From: Desmodus rotundus
Lineage: Eukaryota; Chordata; Mammalia; Chiroptera; Phyllostomidae
Direction of reading: 5' to 3'
Length of the DNA stretch: 64,000 nucleotides
NCBI RefSeq assembly: GCF_022682495.2
Contig: NC_071397.1
Coordinates: 28,039,427-28,103,426 of the forward strand
Shown: in pieces, positions 45,311 to 55,870 of the stretch
Position numbering within the stretch: the first letter of the stretch is position 1
Layout: every line of letters starts with the position of its first letter
Made by a program: the position numbers and the translations under genes
The notes under the pieces: generated by a model
Seen by the model: only the letters and a program-made list of their open reading frames with translations
Databases searched by the model: none
Told to the model about the DNA's origin: nothing

Positions 45311-45795
45311 TAAATAGACACACATCACATGCACATACATATATAATGGAATATTAGCCATAAACAAATGAAATCTTGCTATTTGCAACAACATGGATGA
45401 ACCTGGAGGGCCTTATGCTAAATGAAGTAAGAAAAAGACAAATATGGTATGATTTTACTTATATGCAAATCTCCGCAAAAAAAATGAACAAAATAAAACA
45501 GAAGCATCCTCATAGATACAGAAAACAAATTGATGGTTGCCAGAGGAGGGGAAAGTCGAGATGCTAGGTAACAAAAAGGTGAAGGAAGATAGGAGGTACA
45601 GACTTCCAGTTATAAAATGAATTAGGCTTGGGGATGTAAAGTACTGCACTGGGAATGTGGTCGATAGTATCAAAAATACTTTGTATGGCGTCAGGAGGTT
45701 ACCAGACTTACTGTGGTGATCATATCATAAGATAGATAAATGTCAAGCACGGTATTGTATTCCTGAAACTAATTTGTATTATATGCCAACTATAT

Positions 45796-46158
45796 CTTAA
45801 TTATAACAAAATTATGTATAATTTTTGTCAGGAATATAAAAGCAATTTGAGGATCAAAATTCACCCAGAAAATGACCAATAAAAGATAGAAGAGAGCGAC
45901 AGCTTTAGCTAGGATCAATAGGACATCAGACAGTTGAGGCTGAATCTGAGAGTGATTATAAATTCTAAAAATAGAACTAGAAATAAAGATGAGGTTACCA
46001 ACGGGAGCCAAAACAGCAGCACTAGAAAAAGTAAACGTCATCTTGCACACTTTCGCAATGAAGATGTAAGAGACAAGATGATGGAGATGGAGTTCGTTTA
46101 AAAGTGTCCTTCAAAATTGTTACATTCTTTGCTTTAATAACATTATCTTTCCATCATA
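45796..46158. other. unannotated DNA
   Basis: No gene or repeat recognised. Confidence 0.4.
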
Positions 46159-46387
46159 AAAATGTTCTCCGGCCCTGACTGGTGTGGCTCAGTGGGTTGA
46201 GTGCTAGGCTGTGATCTGAAAGGTCATTGGTTCAATTCCCAGTCAGGGCACATGCCTGGGTTGCAGGCCAGGTCCCCGGTGTGGGGTGAGTGAGAGGCAA
46301 CCACATACTGATGTTTCTCTCCCTCTATTTCTCCTTCCTTTCCCTTTCTCTCTAAAAATAAATGAAGTCCTCCAATAAATGTCCTCC
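46159..46387 (+). mobile_element. VES SINE
   Basis: Element about 46171-46366: head GGCCCTGACTGGTGTGGCTC, B box GGTTCAATTCC (46229-46239, matches GGTTCRANNCC), body CAGTCAGGGCACATGCCTGG, tail TCTCTAAAAATAAATGAA. AAATGTTCTCC before it and AAATGTCCTCC at 46377-46387 may be the duplication, but the right copy lies in a short tandem array. Confidence 0.9.
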
Positions 46388-46429
46388 ATATAAATAGTCC
46401 TCCAAATAATTGTCCTCCAAATAATTCCT
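46366..46429. repeat. four-copy GTCCTCCA tandem array
   Basis: Units of 14-16 bases beginning GTCCTCCA(A/T) are repeated four times directly after the VES tail: GTCCTCCAATAAAT, GTCCTCCATATAAATA, GTCCTCCAAATAATT and GTCCTCCAAATAATT. Confidence 0.85.
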
Positions 46430-46430
46430 G

Positions 46431-48020
46431 GACGGATTTTGATTAGAATTGAATTCACTGAATAATTTAAGCCAGTTAACATCTTTAGATATTTCTACAT
46501 GTTGCATTGCCTCATTTATTCATGTCTGCCTTTATGTTCTTCAATAAAAATGTGAAATTTCATTTGCAAAATGCCTCACATTTTGATAAACTCTGTTCTA
46601 TTTTATAAAACTTTATGTCTCAATATTTTTCTAATAAAATTTGTTTGATTACTGCTGGTTTAATGGAATATGGTTAACTTTGGCAAGTTGATCTTGTCTC
46701 CAGCCACTTTCTGAACTCTCATTAATTCTAAGAGTTTGTATATAGGTTCTCTGGCTTCACACAAAGATCCTAAATATCTATTTTCTGCAAAGTGTTTTCA
46801 TTTGACTCCGAGAATCTTACACCTTTTCTTTACTTGTATTATCTTTTTGCTCTCACTGTGCCTCTAATAATGTTGAATGGCAGAAGCAATAGTAGGTCTG
46901 GCTTCATACATCAGCTGATGAAGTGTATAGCCACACCAATTAAAAATGACACTTACTTTATTTTGGAAAGAGGGAAAGCTATTTTTAATATATTAAGAAA
47001 GTTATTTGTACACCTAGTTTTTCATAATGCTTTTAGTCATGAATAGACACTGAGGTTTACCAAATATTTTTACTGCATCTGTTAAATTGATCATATATTC
47101 TGTGAATTATAATCCATTGTTCACAGTGTGTTATCACTGTTGATCCCTGCAAGGTTCAGGTCTTACTTAGTTCATCTTTATTTATTTGCTTGACAAGCTT
47201 GTGATTTATGTGATACCTTCTATAATTCTAAAATCAAGGTTATACTAGTTTCATAAAATTGGATACCGTCTGATTTTTTTCTGCATTATGGAACAATGTA
47301 TGTAAGGATTATCTACTTGTTGAAATTAAGGGAAAAAATCCTGCAGATGCTTCTGGACTAGGAACCAACTTTCATTCTTTAGTCAACTTTCATAATTTGT
47401 ATATTACTGTATATTGACATGCATCTACAGTAATACTGTTTCATTTAGATTTTCCAATTAGTGACATTTTAATGCTAACATATTTTAAATTAAGTTTACT
47501 TATAGCTATATATATTTTTATATTATGTGAGCTTTTATTTTATTTTTGTTTATTCTTGCCAGACTTTTTTGTTTCAAAAACCCCCAGCAAATTATTATTA
47601 TTTTTTAATAAGGATTTTATTTATTTATATTTAGAGAGAGGGGAAGGGAGGGAGAAAGAGAGGCAGAGATACATCAATGTGTGGTTGCTTCTCACATGGC
47701 CCCTACTGGGGACCTGGCCCACCACCCAGGCATGTGCCCTGCCTGGGAATTGAACAGGTGGTCCTTTGGTTCACAGCATGCTCTCAATCCACTGAGCTGC
47801 ACCAGCCAAAGCAGCAAATTATTTTTATTGATCATATCAATTTTGATTTTGTTCATTTCTATTTCATTTATTTACTTTTTTCTCTTATTTTTTCTTTCCC
47901 CTACATTTCTTGGATTTATTCTTTTTTAAAAACTTATTTCACTACATGCTCATGTTATTTATTTTCAACTTTTCATGTTTTCTGTTAGTTGAATTTTTGG
48001 GTAAACATTTTCCTGGAGGT
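46431..48020 (-). mobile_element. old L1 ORF2 region, antisense
   Basis: Phrases follow antisense L1 ORF2 in order: GGACGGATTTTGATTAGAAT, TTGATCTTGTCTCCAGCCAC, CTGAACTCTCATTAATTCTA, TAATAATGTTGAATGGCAGA, TTTTTACTGCATCTGTTAAA and TTGATCATATATTCTGTG. In L1 this is the reverse transcriptase domain and beyond. Strongly diverged, no intact frame. A VES is inserted at 47597-47812. Confidence 0.65.
47586..47823 (-). mobile_element. VES SINE, antisense
   Basis: Element at 47597-47812 with the 11-bp duplication AGCAAATTATT at 47586-47596 and 47813-47823. Reading the minus strand: head with CTGGTGCAGCTCAGTGG, body CAGGGCACATGCCTGGG, GGTCCCCAGTAGGGGCCATG, then CATTGATGT-type wording and A-rich tail. 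It interrupts the old antisense L1, so it is younger. Confidence 0.93.
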
Positions 48021-48770
48021 ACTGCACTAGCTGATTTCTATGTATTATAAGCTTTTTAAAGGATTATACACAATTGACCATTGTTTTACAGAAGCTGTGC
48101 CAATTTATACACACAACTGCTTTATATATGAAAGTACATGGTCTTTGATACCACATTATTTCTAGACCTAGAATTATAGATCTTACAGGCAATTTGCAAT
48201 TTAATAAACAAAAATTCTATATTATTGTTGCTTTAATACAATTGCCAAGACCTCTTAAATATTAGGTTATTTTTAATATAATTTTATATTTACTTGATTT
48301 GTTTTCTTGATTGATTCAACAAAATATTTCCATTGTAGACTATTAACAAGCACATGAAATGATGCAATCAGTAGTAATTTTTAAAAGAGTACGTCTTGTC
48401 CCACCCCTTTTCAGATATTTCACAATCACTAGTTCCACTTGAACAATCTCCAAAAATGGTATCTCCATAAAAAATTTGTATTTATAAAAAATATGTTATA
48501 GTTTATTCACAATGCAAATTTATAGTATTTGTTAATGACAAATATACAAGTCAGCTACTGATATAGAAATCAACTCCATGAAATATGATTAAGAAACTGT
48601 AGCCCATTTGTAATGTACTGGTTTATAATTCATGGTTTCCAGGATGTATTGTGTGAGCGCACGCTTCTTTCTCATGTATGTTGGACTACACATGGTGATG
48701 TTTTCTAATGCCAGGTACAGTAAGTTCTCTCTGTATTGTCTATATTCTCTATGACTTTAGACTTCCTTAA
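48021..48770. other. AT-rich DNA
   Basis: No gene or repeat recognised. It may include further antisense L1 debris. Confidence 0.35.
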
Positions 48771-49164
48771 AATAAAAGATTTTTTAAATATATTTTATTG
48801 ATTATTCTATTACAGTTGTCCCATTTCACTCCCCTATGCCCTGCCCACCCACTCCCACCCACATCCCCCGCCTTTAGTTCATATCCATGGGTCATACAGA
48901 TAAGTTCTTTGGCTTCTACATTTCCTATACTATTCTTAGCCTCCCCCCATCTATTTTCTACCTACCATTTATGCTACTCATTCTCTGTACCTTTTCCCCC
49001 TCTCTATCTCTCCCACTCCCCTATTGATAACCCTTCATGTGATCTCCATTTCTGTGGTTCTGTTCTTGTCCTACTTGTTTGCTTTCATTTTTATTTTAGG
49101 AGTGGTTGTTAATAACTGTGAGTTTGCTGTCATTTTACTGTTCATATTTTTAATTTTCTTTTTC

Positions 49165-50000
49165 TTAGATAAATCCCGTTAACATTTCATATAATAAGAG
49201 CTTGGTGATGATGAACTCCTTTAACTTGACCTTATCTGAGAAGCACTTTATTTTCCCTTCCATTCTAAATGAAAGCTTTGGTGGATACAGTAATCTTGGA
49301 TGTAGGTCCTTGCCTTTCATGACTTGAAATACTTCTTTCCAGCCCCTTCTTGCCTGTAAGGTCTCTTTGGAGAAATCAGCTGACAGTCTTATGGGAACTC
49401 CTTTGTAGGTAACTGATTCCTTTTCTCATGCTGTTTCTAAGATTCTCTCCTTATTTTTAATCTTTGGTAATGTAATTATGATGTGCCCTGGTGTGTTTCT
49501 CCTTGAGTCCAGCTTCTTTGGGACTCTCTGAACTTCCTGGACTTCCTGGATTTCTATTTCCTTTGCCAGACTGGAGAAGTTCTCCTTCATTATTTGTTCA
49601 AATAAGATTTCAATTTTTTGCTCGTCCTCTTCTCCTTCTGGTACCCCTATAATTCGGATATTGGAACATTTAAAGATATCCTGGAGATTCCTAAACCTCT
49701 CCTTATTTTTTTTTTTTGAATTCTTGTTTCTTCATTCTTTTCTTGTTGGATGTTTCTTTCTTCCTTCTGGTCTACACTGTTGATTTGAGTTCCAGTTTCC
49801 TTCCCATCACTATTGGTTCCCTGTACATCTTCCTTTATTTCACTTAGCACGGTCTTAATTTATTCCTCTATTTTGTGACCATACTCAACCAATTCTGTGA
49901 GCATCCTGATTACTAGTGCTTTGAACTGTGCATCTGATAGGTTGGCTATCTCTTTGTCACTTAGTTGTATTTTTTCTGGAGCTTTGATCTGTTCTTTCAT
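49165..50000 (-). pseudogene. HAL1 ORF1 (L1 ORF1p-like), inactivated
   Basis: Start codon at 50000-49998 after an A21 tract, end at TAA 49167-49165, about 278 codons. N-terminal part is Lys/Glu-rich and coiled-coil-like. The middle reads FKCSNIRIIGVPEGEEDEQ, the ORF1p RNA-recognition motif, and the C-terminal part (DLHPRLLYPPKLSF, KIKCFSDKVKLKEF) is the ORF1p C-terminal RNA-binding domain. Defects: TAA at codon 47 (49862-49860), a frame change in the A12 run (49706-49717), and TGA at 49428-49426 after ILETA. ORF1p is an RNA chaperone that coats the element RNA. This copy cannot make it intact. Confidence 0.85.
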
Positions 50001-50007
50001 TTGGGCC

Positions 50008-50028
50008 TTTTTTTTTTTTTTTTTTTTT
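50008..50028. repeat. T21 (A21 on minus) tract before ORF1
   Basis: A homopolymer lies inside the HAL1 just upstream of the ORF1 start codon, far from the 3' tail. Confidence 0.95.
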
Positions 50029-50639
50029 GTCTCAGTGTGCCTGTTACATAAAGGGGCAGAGCCTTAGGTATTCACCAGGGCAGGGAAGCCCACATCACTT
50101 CCCTGTGACACTGTATTTGGGGAGGGGTACAATAGGGAGCAATAGCACTTGCTCCACTCTCTGCCGGATTTCAGTCACTCCCTCTGCTACCCACACTCAA
50201 ACTTGGCCCCTCTGGTGCTGATTCCCGAGTGGGTGGGCCTGTGCATGCTCTAGGCCCCTGTGGGTCTCTCCAATGAACTCTCCTGTGAGGCAGGGAGTTT
50301 TTCCTGCTGCCACCTCAACCCCCACAGGTGTTTTCAATCAGTAGTTTGAGGCTTTATTTCCCTGCGCTGAAGCCCTGGGGTTGTGGGGTCTGTCTCTGGA
50401 TCCACCAGCCACTGTCTTGTAGCATCCTCTCTGCCCAACTGCCCCCCTCTGCCCTTTCTACAGGTCTGGATGAATGTGTCTTCTTTAACTCCTTGGTTGT
50501 CAGACTTCCATACAGTTCGATTTTCTGTCAGTTCTGGTTGTTTTTTGTTTTTAAATTGTTGTTGTCCTTCTTTTGGTTGTGGGAGGAGGTGCAGTGTGTC
50601 TACCTACACCTCCATCTTGGCCGAAAGTCCATAAAAGAT

Positions 50640-51101
50640 CTTTTTTTAATACTGTTTATTGTTGGTTCTTTAATGTTATGTTTCTAGAGGCACAAATTAT
50701 TTATTTTTTTTTCTACTTATTGTGACATAGAAATACTCAGGGGGCAGAGTTGTACATAATTTCTCCCATTAAAATAATAGTTTAACAAAACTGTTGAAAA
50801 GTAAGATTCTTTATATTAAAAATTTTAAGTAAAATATTTATATAATCAACATATATAAAAAATCAAGGCTGTGATATTTTATATGTCAATATATTCTATG
50901 TGTTGACAATAAAAGAAGGAAATAAAATTGGAAATTATTAGTAAGTACAGCATTACATTGAGAAAAGAATCCATATTAAAATATCTTGCTTGTTATATTT
51001 TAGAATGTCTTTTTAATTATCAAGATAGTTAATTTTATGAGTATTTCTTTACACACAGTAGATGTTTTGCACATATTGTATGTGCAGAATAACAAGGTGT
51101 A
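50640..51101. other. AT-rich DNA
   Basis: No gene or repeat recognised. Confidence 0.4.
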
Positions 51102-51285
51102 TTTTTTTAATTTATTGTTGTTCAGTTACAGTTGTTTCGTCCTTTTCCCCATTGCTCTCCCGTACCCCATCCCTCCCACTCCCACAGTCAGTCCTGCCCA
51201 TGAGCCCCCTATTCGTGTTCCTTTGCTTGTCCCTTCCCCTTCTTTCCCATGTTATTCCCCTCCCCCCTCCCTCTGGTTCACACTA
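51102..51285 (-). mobile_element. L1/HAL1 3' end, antisense
   Basis: Begins with T7 (the A tail) and continues AATTTATTGTTGTTCAGTTA, CATCCCTCCCACTCCCACAG, CCATGAGCCCCCTATTCGTG, TCCCCTCCCCCCTCCCTCTG. This is the bat-type L1 3' UTR, G-rich on the minus strand. No duplication identified. Confidence 0.75.
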
Positions 51286-53204
51286 AAATTTCTTTTTTTA
51301 GAGATACAGGCGAATTTATTCTGCAATGTTGCAAATTATATTTTTGTTACATTGTGTAAATACTCTAGGTTAAAGAAGACAAAGAAAGTGTAATTTTTTG
51401 TTTAAAAAGGAATATACAAATCGCATGTGCCAATTTTTGTCCCCATTGTAATTGCACGTCTTTGATTAAAAAAAGTATGTCCATTTAACATGATTTAAAT
51501 GAATTTATGGAAGATATTTCTGTCTATATTAAGTAATAGAGAATAAAGATTCATAATACATTTGAATTATATTGATAATGATTTTTTGATCCAGGATAAT
51601 CATGACATTGCTTTTCTTGAAAGTTTTAAATATTCATAGTGAAGTTTCTCTAAATTTTATGGAAAGAAATGGGACATGTAACACTGTTTCCCTTGCTGTA
51701 TTTAGGAAATGTATTTCTGGATAAAAAAAGTTAAAAATTATTTTTCTTAAAAAAGTCTTAAAAGATGTATAACTATCCAGTAATAACTTAGTTCTCACTC
51801 TTTCTCCTCTTATTTGAGATGGGGAAGCTGAGAATTCATGACTGAGAGAATGTCCTAAATTTTTAATGACTTCCCTTTGAAATTAACTGAACCTCAATCA
51901 TTAAAAACAAGGCATATCTTTATGCCTTGAATATTTTGAATTAATTTGGCTGTCTTTATTTTCAGCTGGAAACCACTGTCATCATCATCCTAAGAGAATG
52001 AGAAAAAGAAATCTTCATAATTTTTTGTTGTTTTATACACAAATCCATCATTGGATTCTGAGACACCTTTCTCCTTTTTTATCCCAGGGCTCTTACTGCT
52101 CATTTGACTAGTGAAACAGGCATTCTGGAGGACAACAATGGAGCTACATGGATAAGTGGCTATCAGAACCACTGTTGTTGTGGTTTTAGTAATGCACATC
52201 CATGTCGTAGGCCCTCTTCTCATGATACTTCTCGTGATACTTGGTGCATTCCTTTTTTCTCTCATTAACACCTGCAATCTAATGTATGGGGGGGGGAGAA
52301 CTAAAACTTTTGATAGAATGGTTGAGAGACTATATTTTTTTAACTGGATCCATAACTTCTAAGACCACACCCACCAGCAATTCAAATAAAATAATTTTCT
52401 CTCCATAAAAGAATTTGTTACTCAAATGGGCTGGTGGAGGACTTCTGTTCCATTCTGCCTATCATTCGGATATACCCTCATTGTGTTTCTAACAGAATGA
52501 GTAAAGGTTTATGTTTAGAGTTTTGAGAATATAACACAGCATTATTCTTTATATCCTTTCTGTATTTTGACTAAAAGCGTACTCACCAAATACCACCAAA
52601 CTGTTCATTATAAAGAAGCTGAGGTTCCAAGACACTGAGGTTAGACATGGGCGCAGCGCCGGACCCCATGTGTTGTGATCTCTGAGAATGGGCCCGGGGT
52701 AGGGGCTGCCTGGGGAGAGCTCAGTCTTTCCTTCAGTCAGATGCAGCTGGCTTCCTATCCGTGATTCATTGCTTTGTGACACAGGGGGATTTATTGAGCA
52801 AATGTTTATGTAAGAATTCTGTATTAGGCACTAAGAAGTTAGCTACTATTCTGAGGTCCCTCATGGCACTGCTGTAAATTTAGAGAGGTCATATGGGCAA
52901 GGTGACTGGAGTATCGCGGGCAGCAAGTAAGTGCAGTTTCTTTCTCTTAGGCCATGAATGCTAAGAAAAGGTATTTTTACACTGATCAAGTGAACAGTGT
53001 AGCCATCAGTGGACCATAATAAATTATCTTAAATTTAATTTTATTCCCACATGAACGTTGTAGAAATATTCCAATTTCCACATGTCAGATTTTGGTGACT
53101 TCAAAACCAAAATATTTGAATATAGAAAGTGTTTTTTATCCCCTCAGGGCATTGAACAGTGAGCAGTAATAAAAATCAAATACCCAATTCATGCACATAA
53201 CTCA
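51286..53204. other. unannotated DNA
   Basis: No gene or repeat recognised. Opposed open frames at 51990-52277 (minus) and 52156-52362 (plus) show no known domain. The plus one encodes a hydrophobic stretch of about 40 residues. Confidence 0.4.
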
Positions 53205-53320
53205 AACTGATTCACCATTTATTGAACATCTGTAACGTGCTAGAGACCGTGCAGGGTGCTACAGGGACTGTAAACTGGATGTGTGCCCATGCCCACAGGT
53301 AGGTTACGTTCTTACGGAAG
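53205..53320 (-). mobile_element. L2 3' end fragment, antisense
   Basis: CACCATTTATTGAACATCTG, then GTGCTAGAGACCGTGCAGGG is the L2 terminus in antisense. Confidence 0.55.
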
Positions 53321-53389
53321 TGGTTTAAATGTATGTAAACTGATTGCAATTTAAAGCCTAATGTGCCAATGCCCATATTTACTCCTTCA

Positions 53390-54300
53390 CTCAGTACATA
53401 TTATTTGAATACTCACTGTGAGTCTAGGGTCTGAGAATACAACAGTGAATGAAACAAAGTCCCTGGGCTCAGGGAACTTGCATTCTAACGAGACAGATAA
53501 TAAACAAGTAAACAAGCAAGTTATTAATACTACGTAGTGTCGAGTGCCATAGAGAAAAATAGAGCAGCATAAGGAGATAGAGAGAGGAAGGCACGCCCTC
53601 GGTGTGCCATGCTAGATGGAGTGGGTAGGAAGGGAGTTCTCTGACTGCCTTGGCGTGCAACTGACAAGGGGAGGGAGAGGTTGCAGCATCAAAAAAATAA
53701 GTAGAACTTGAGGAAGAAGAGGTTGTTTTCTAGGCACAGTTGATCAAACTACATGGGGTTTGAGTGCTTGATAAAGGAGTATGGCCTTCTGAGGGAGTGG
53801 GAAGCCATTAACTGCTCTGTTTATTGCTTGCTTCTATTTATAAGCAGGCGACTACTGTGAAGAGAGTTGTTCTTAGGAATGGAATACTATTCTACTGGCA
53901 CTTTGTGGGGGGAATTGTAGTGAAGAACCTGACTCAGGTAAATCAGGTAGGAAGTTTTAGTGACTCCCTAGGCAAGTGAGTAATTAGATTGCAATGAGAA
54001 GACTGATGTGAAGCCCTGCAGAATCGAAATTGAAAAGGTTTGCAACCTAATGTGTGTACAAGGGCCAGTAGGTTGTAGGGATAAAGGATGGGCGGACTGC
54101 AGATGCTTCTGAGGTTTTGAGCATGAGTAAATGAAGTGATGCTGAAGAGGGAGAGCATGGAAAATGGATAGAGCGGAGTATGTTTCTGGAGTTGGGACAG
54201 AAAATTACAGATCTGGACATTGAGGCAATGAGAGGGATCTTCACTTTAGATTTGCAGCAATTTCATGCAACTTTGCCCTGGATTTTGAAAGAAAGTATGA
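53390..54300 (-). mobile_element. L2, antisense, 3' UTR and beyond
   Basis: TCACTGTGAGTCTAGGGTCT, ATACAACAGTGAATGAAACA, GCTCAGGGAACTTGCATTCT and TGGGAAGCCATTAACTGCTC follow the antisense L2 3' UTR and C-terminal ORF2, as in the copy at 22955-24860 but more diverged. Confidence 0.6.
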
Positions 54301-54309
54301 CATTCAAAA

Positions 54310-54450
54310 TGTAGTTTTAGGAATGAAGATGTTCAGTATAGTACAATATGCAGATAATGTGTTATAGAAATGTACACTTGAAACCTATATAGTCTTATTA
54401 ACCAATGTCACCCCAATAAATTTAATAAGAATAAATTAAAAATAAAACAT
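54310..54450 (+). mobile_element. L1 3' end, sense
   Basis: TTCAGTATAGTACAATATGC, TACACTTGAAACCTATATAG, TTAACCAATGTCACCCCAAT, then AATAAATTTAATAA is an L1M-type 3' terminus with tail. Confidence 0.65.
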
Positions 54451-54699
54451 ATAAAATGTGAAGGAGTTCAAAAATAATAAAATATGCCAATATTTTTCAA
54501 TATTAAAAATTGAAGTATAAAGTGAAAAAAGGCATATCCAGAACATGCCATTAAAAATAAATAACTAAAAAAACAAAACTGCCAGTAAAAAATTATCATG
54601 CCCGTAATCAGCTCTGAGAGAGCTGTTATCTTGTCAGTTATTTTAATGGGAAAAGTCATTTGAAACACAGTAACTCTAAGGCAGCTCAATAGTGTAGGC

Positions 54700-54963
54700 A
54701 AAAATAGCCCCAGCCCTGACTGGTGCGGCTCCGTTGGTTGGAGCACAGTCCCATGGGCTGAAGGGTCAGGTTGCAGGTTTGATTCCCGGTCAGGGCGTGT
54801 GCCTGTGCTGCAGGCTCAGTCCCTGGTAAGGGTGCGTGCAAGAGGCAGCCGAACAGCGTTTCTCCTTCTCATATCGATGTTTCTCTCCTCTTCTCTCTCT
54901 CTCCCCTTTACCATCACTCTAGAATCAGTAAGCATGCCCATGGGTGAAGGTAAAAAAATAGCC
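54700..54963 (+). mobile_element. VES SINE, variant subfamily
   Basis: Element 54710-54953 with AAAAATAGCC at 54700-54709 and 54954-54963. Head GCCCTGACTGGTGCGGCTCC, B box GGTTTGATTCC (one mismatch), body CGGTCAGGGCGTGTGCCTG. The 3' half (CTCATATCGATGTTTCTCTC) differs from the other copies and there is no AATAAA-rich tail. Confidence 0.88.
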
Positions 54964-54989
54964 TTACACAAATTAGTAATAGTAATTAC

Positions 54990-55210
54990 TAACAGTATAT
55001 AAGTAGCTTTTTATAGTTTGTTAAAAAATGTTTTGCACATTGTCTCATTTTTTCATTAACAACCTGTAGGTTCAATAGTACTGTGATTCTCATTTAACAA
55101 AGAAGAACATTGAGGTTTCAAAAAAACTAAGTAATTTTCTCAAAGTTGCCCAATTTGTATGTGGCAGAGTTAGGATTCAAGTGCAGATCCTCTGACAGAT
55201 GTTTAACAGA
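54990..55210 (-). mobile_element. MIR SINE, antisense
   Basis: CACATTGTCTCATTTTTTCA, then TCATTTAACAAAGAAGAACA, TTCTCAAAGTTGCCCAATTT and GAGTTAGGATTCAAGTGCAG keep MIR antisense order. Confidence 0.65.
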
Positions 55211-55404
55211 AAGAATACAGATTTCTTCTTATATCCTCTGCTATGTTCACAGAAGGATATCCTCCTTAACACCCCAAACTCTCTGAATGGAGAGACATCA
55301 GAGAAACTGATACCAACCTGCTACAGTGCTGTTCAAATCAGAAACCTGGAGAGAACCCAATGTTAGTGCTCACCCAGTGAAGTCGTTTATGTTCATTAAT
55401 GCTT

Positions 55405-55870
55405 TCATTCAACAAACACTTGTTGAATATCTATGACTTGGGCACTGTACTAACTCCAGAAAATCCAAAATGAGTGATGGAGAAAGTAATCTTTTCCTCA
55501 TTTGCTTGGTATTCAATTAAAGGTACAGACAAGTAAGCGGGCTATTATGAAGGCTATGTGAAAAGTTATATTACAGGAAATCTATAGTGCTATGAGAACC
55601 CAGGAATAGTACATTGCCCAGATTTGGAGGGTCAGGGAAGACTCCCCATGGGAAGCAATGTCTAAGCTAAAAGCAGAAGTGTGGCTGGGATGAGCTGGGT
55701 CCATTCAAGAGGCAGCAAGGCACGAAGACCTAGATGTGAGATAGAGAAGGAAGGAAGGCTGAGAGGATGGACGGCCTTTATAAAGAGGGGCACCATGTTT
55801 CTGGAGCACTGCTGGGGGGGCTTCCACATGAAAACCCAAAGAGGGAAGATGGGGAGGATGATTGGAGGCC
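55405..55870 (-). mobile_element. L2, antisense
   Basis: TTCATTCAACAAACACTTGT with TGAATATCTATGACTTGGGC is the antisense L2 end. The 3' UTR part (GGGTCAGGGAAGACTCCCCA) follows, and the rest is diverged. It includes GGAAGGAAGG and G7 runs. Confidence 0.65.

Larger units (their letters stand above)
43545..45795 (+). mobile_element. twin-primed L1 with three nested insertions
   Basis: 43545-44057 is L1 in antisense (TTCTATTCTTAGTTTTTTGA, CCAATTTACAATCTCACCAA, TTGGCCATCTATATGTCTTC, CCTTTGCCCATTTTTAGATC, GGATATAAACCCCTTATTGG). From about 44058 the orientation flips and L1 continues in sense (GATCCAGCAATTCCATTTCT, GCAGCATTATTTACAATAGC, then CAACATGGATGAACCTGGAG and TGATTTTACTTATATGC) to the 3' end near 45795. 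In intact L1, the end of the inverted block (AATAGAACTACCATATG) is directly followed by the start of the sense block, so the inversion is the signature of twin priming. Later insertions are a mariner MITE at 43907-44033 and two mariners at 44233-44721 and 44772-45310. No coding capacity remains. Confidence 0.75.
48772..50639 (-). mobile_element. HAL1 (half-L1), apparently full length
   Basis: The element is 48781-50630 on the minus strand, flanked by the 9-bp duplication ATAAAAGAT (48772-48780 and 50631-50639). It starts GGACTTTCGGCCAAGATGGA, the usual L1-type 5' end, followed by about 630 bases of GC-richer 5' UTR, a decayed ORF1 (49165-50000) and then directly a G-rich 3' region of about 380 bases ending AATAAAATATATTT. 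There is no ORF2. Half-L1 elements with this layout are known in mammals, including vesper bats, and rely on the L1 ORF2 protein. An L1 with a large internal deletion is the alternative, but both ends and the duplication are preserved. Confidence 0.8.

Noticed and set aside
49647..49850. 67-codon minus-strand frame considered as a stand-alone small gene
   Set aside because: It is an internal piece of the decayed HAL1 ORF1, opened by GTG and closed by the frame change in the A12 run.
51990..52362. Opposed 95-codon and 68-codon frames, one encoding a hydrophobic stretch
   Set aside because: No domain, no conservation evidence available, and the two frames cannot both be favoured.
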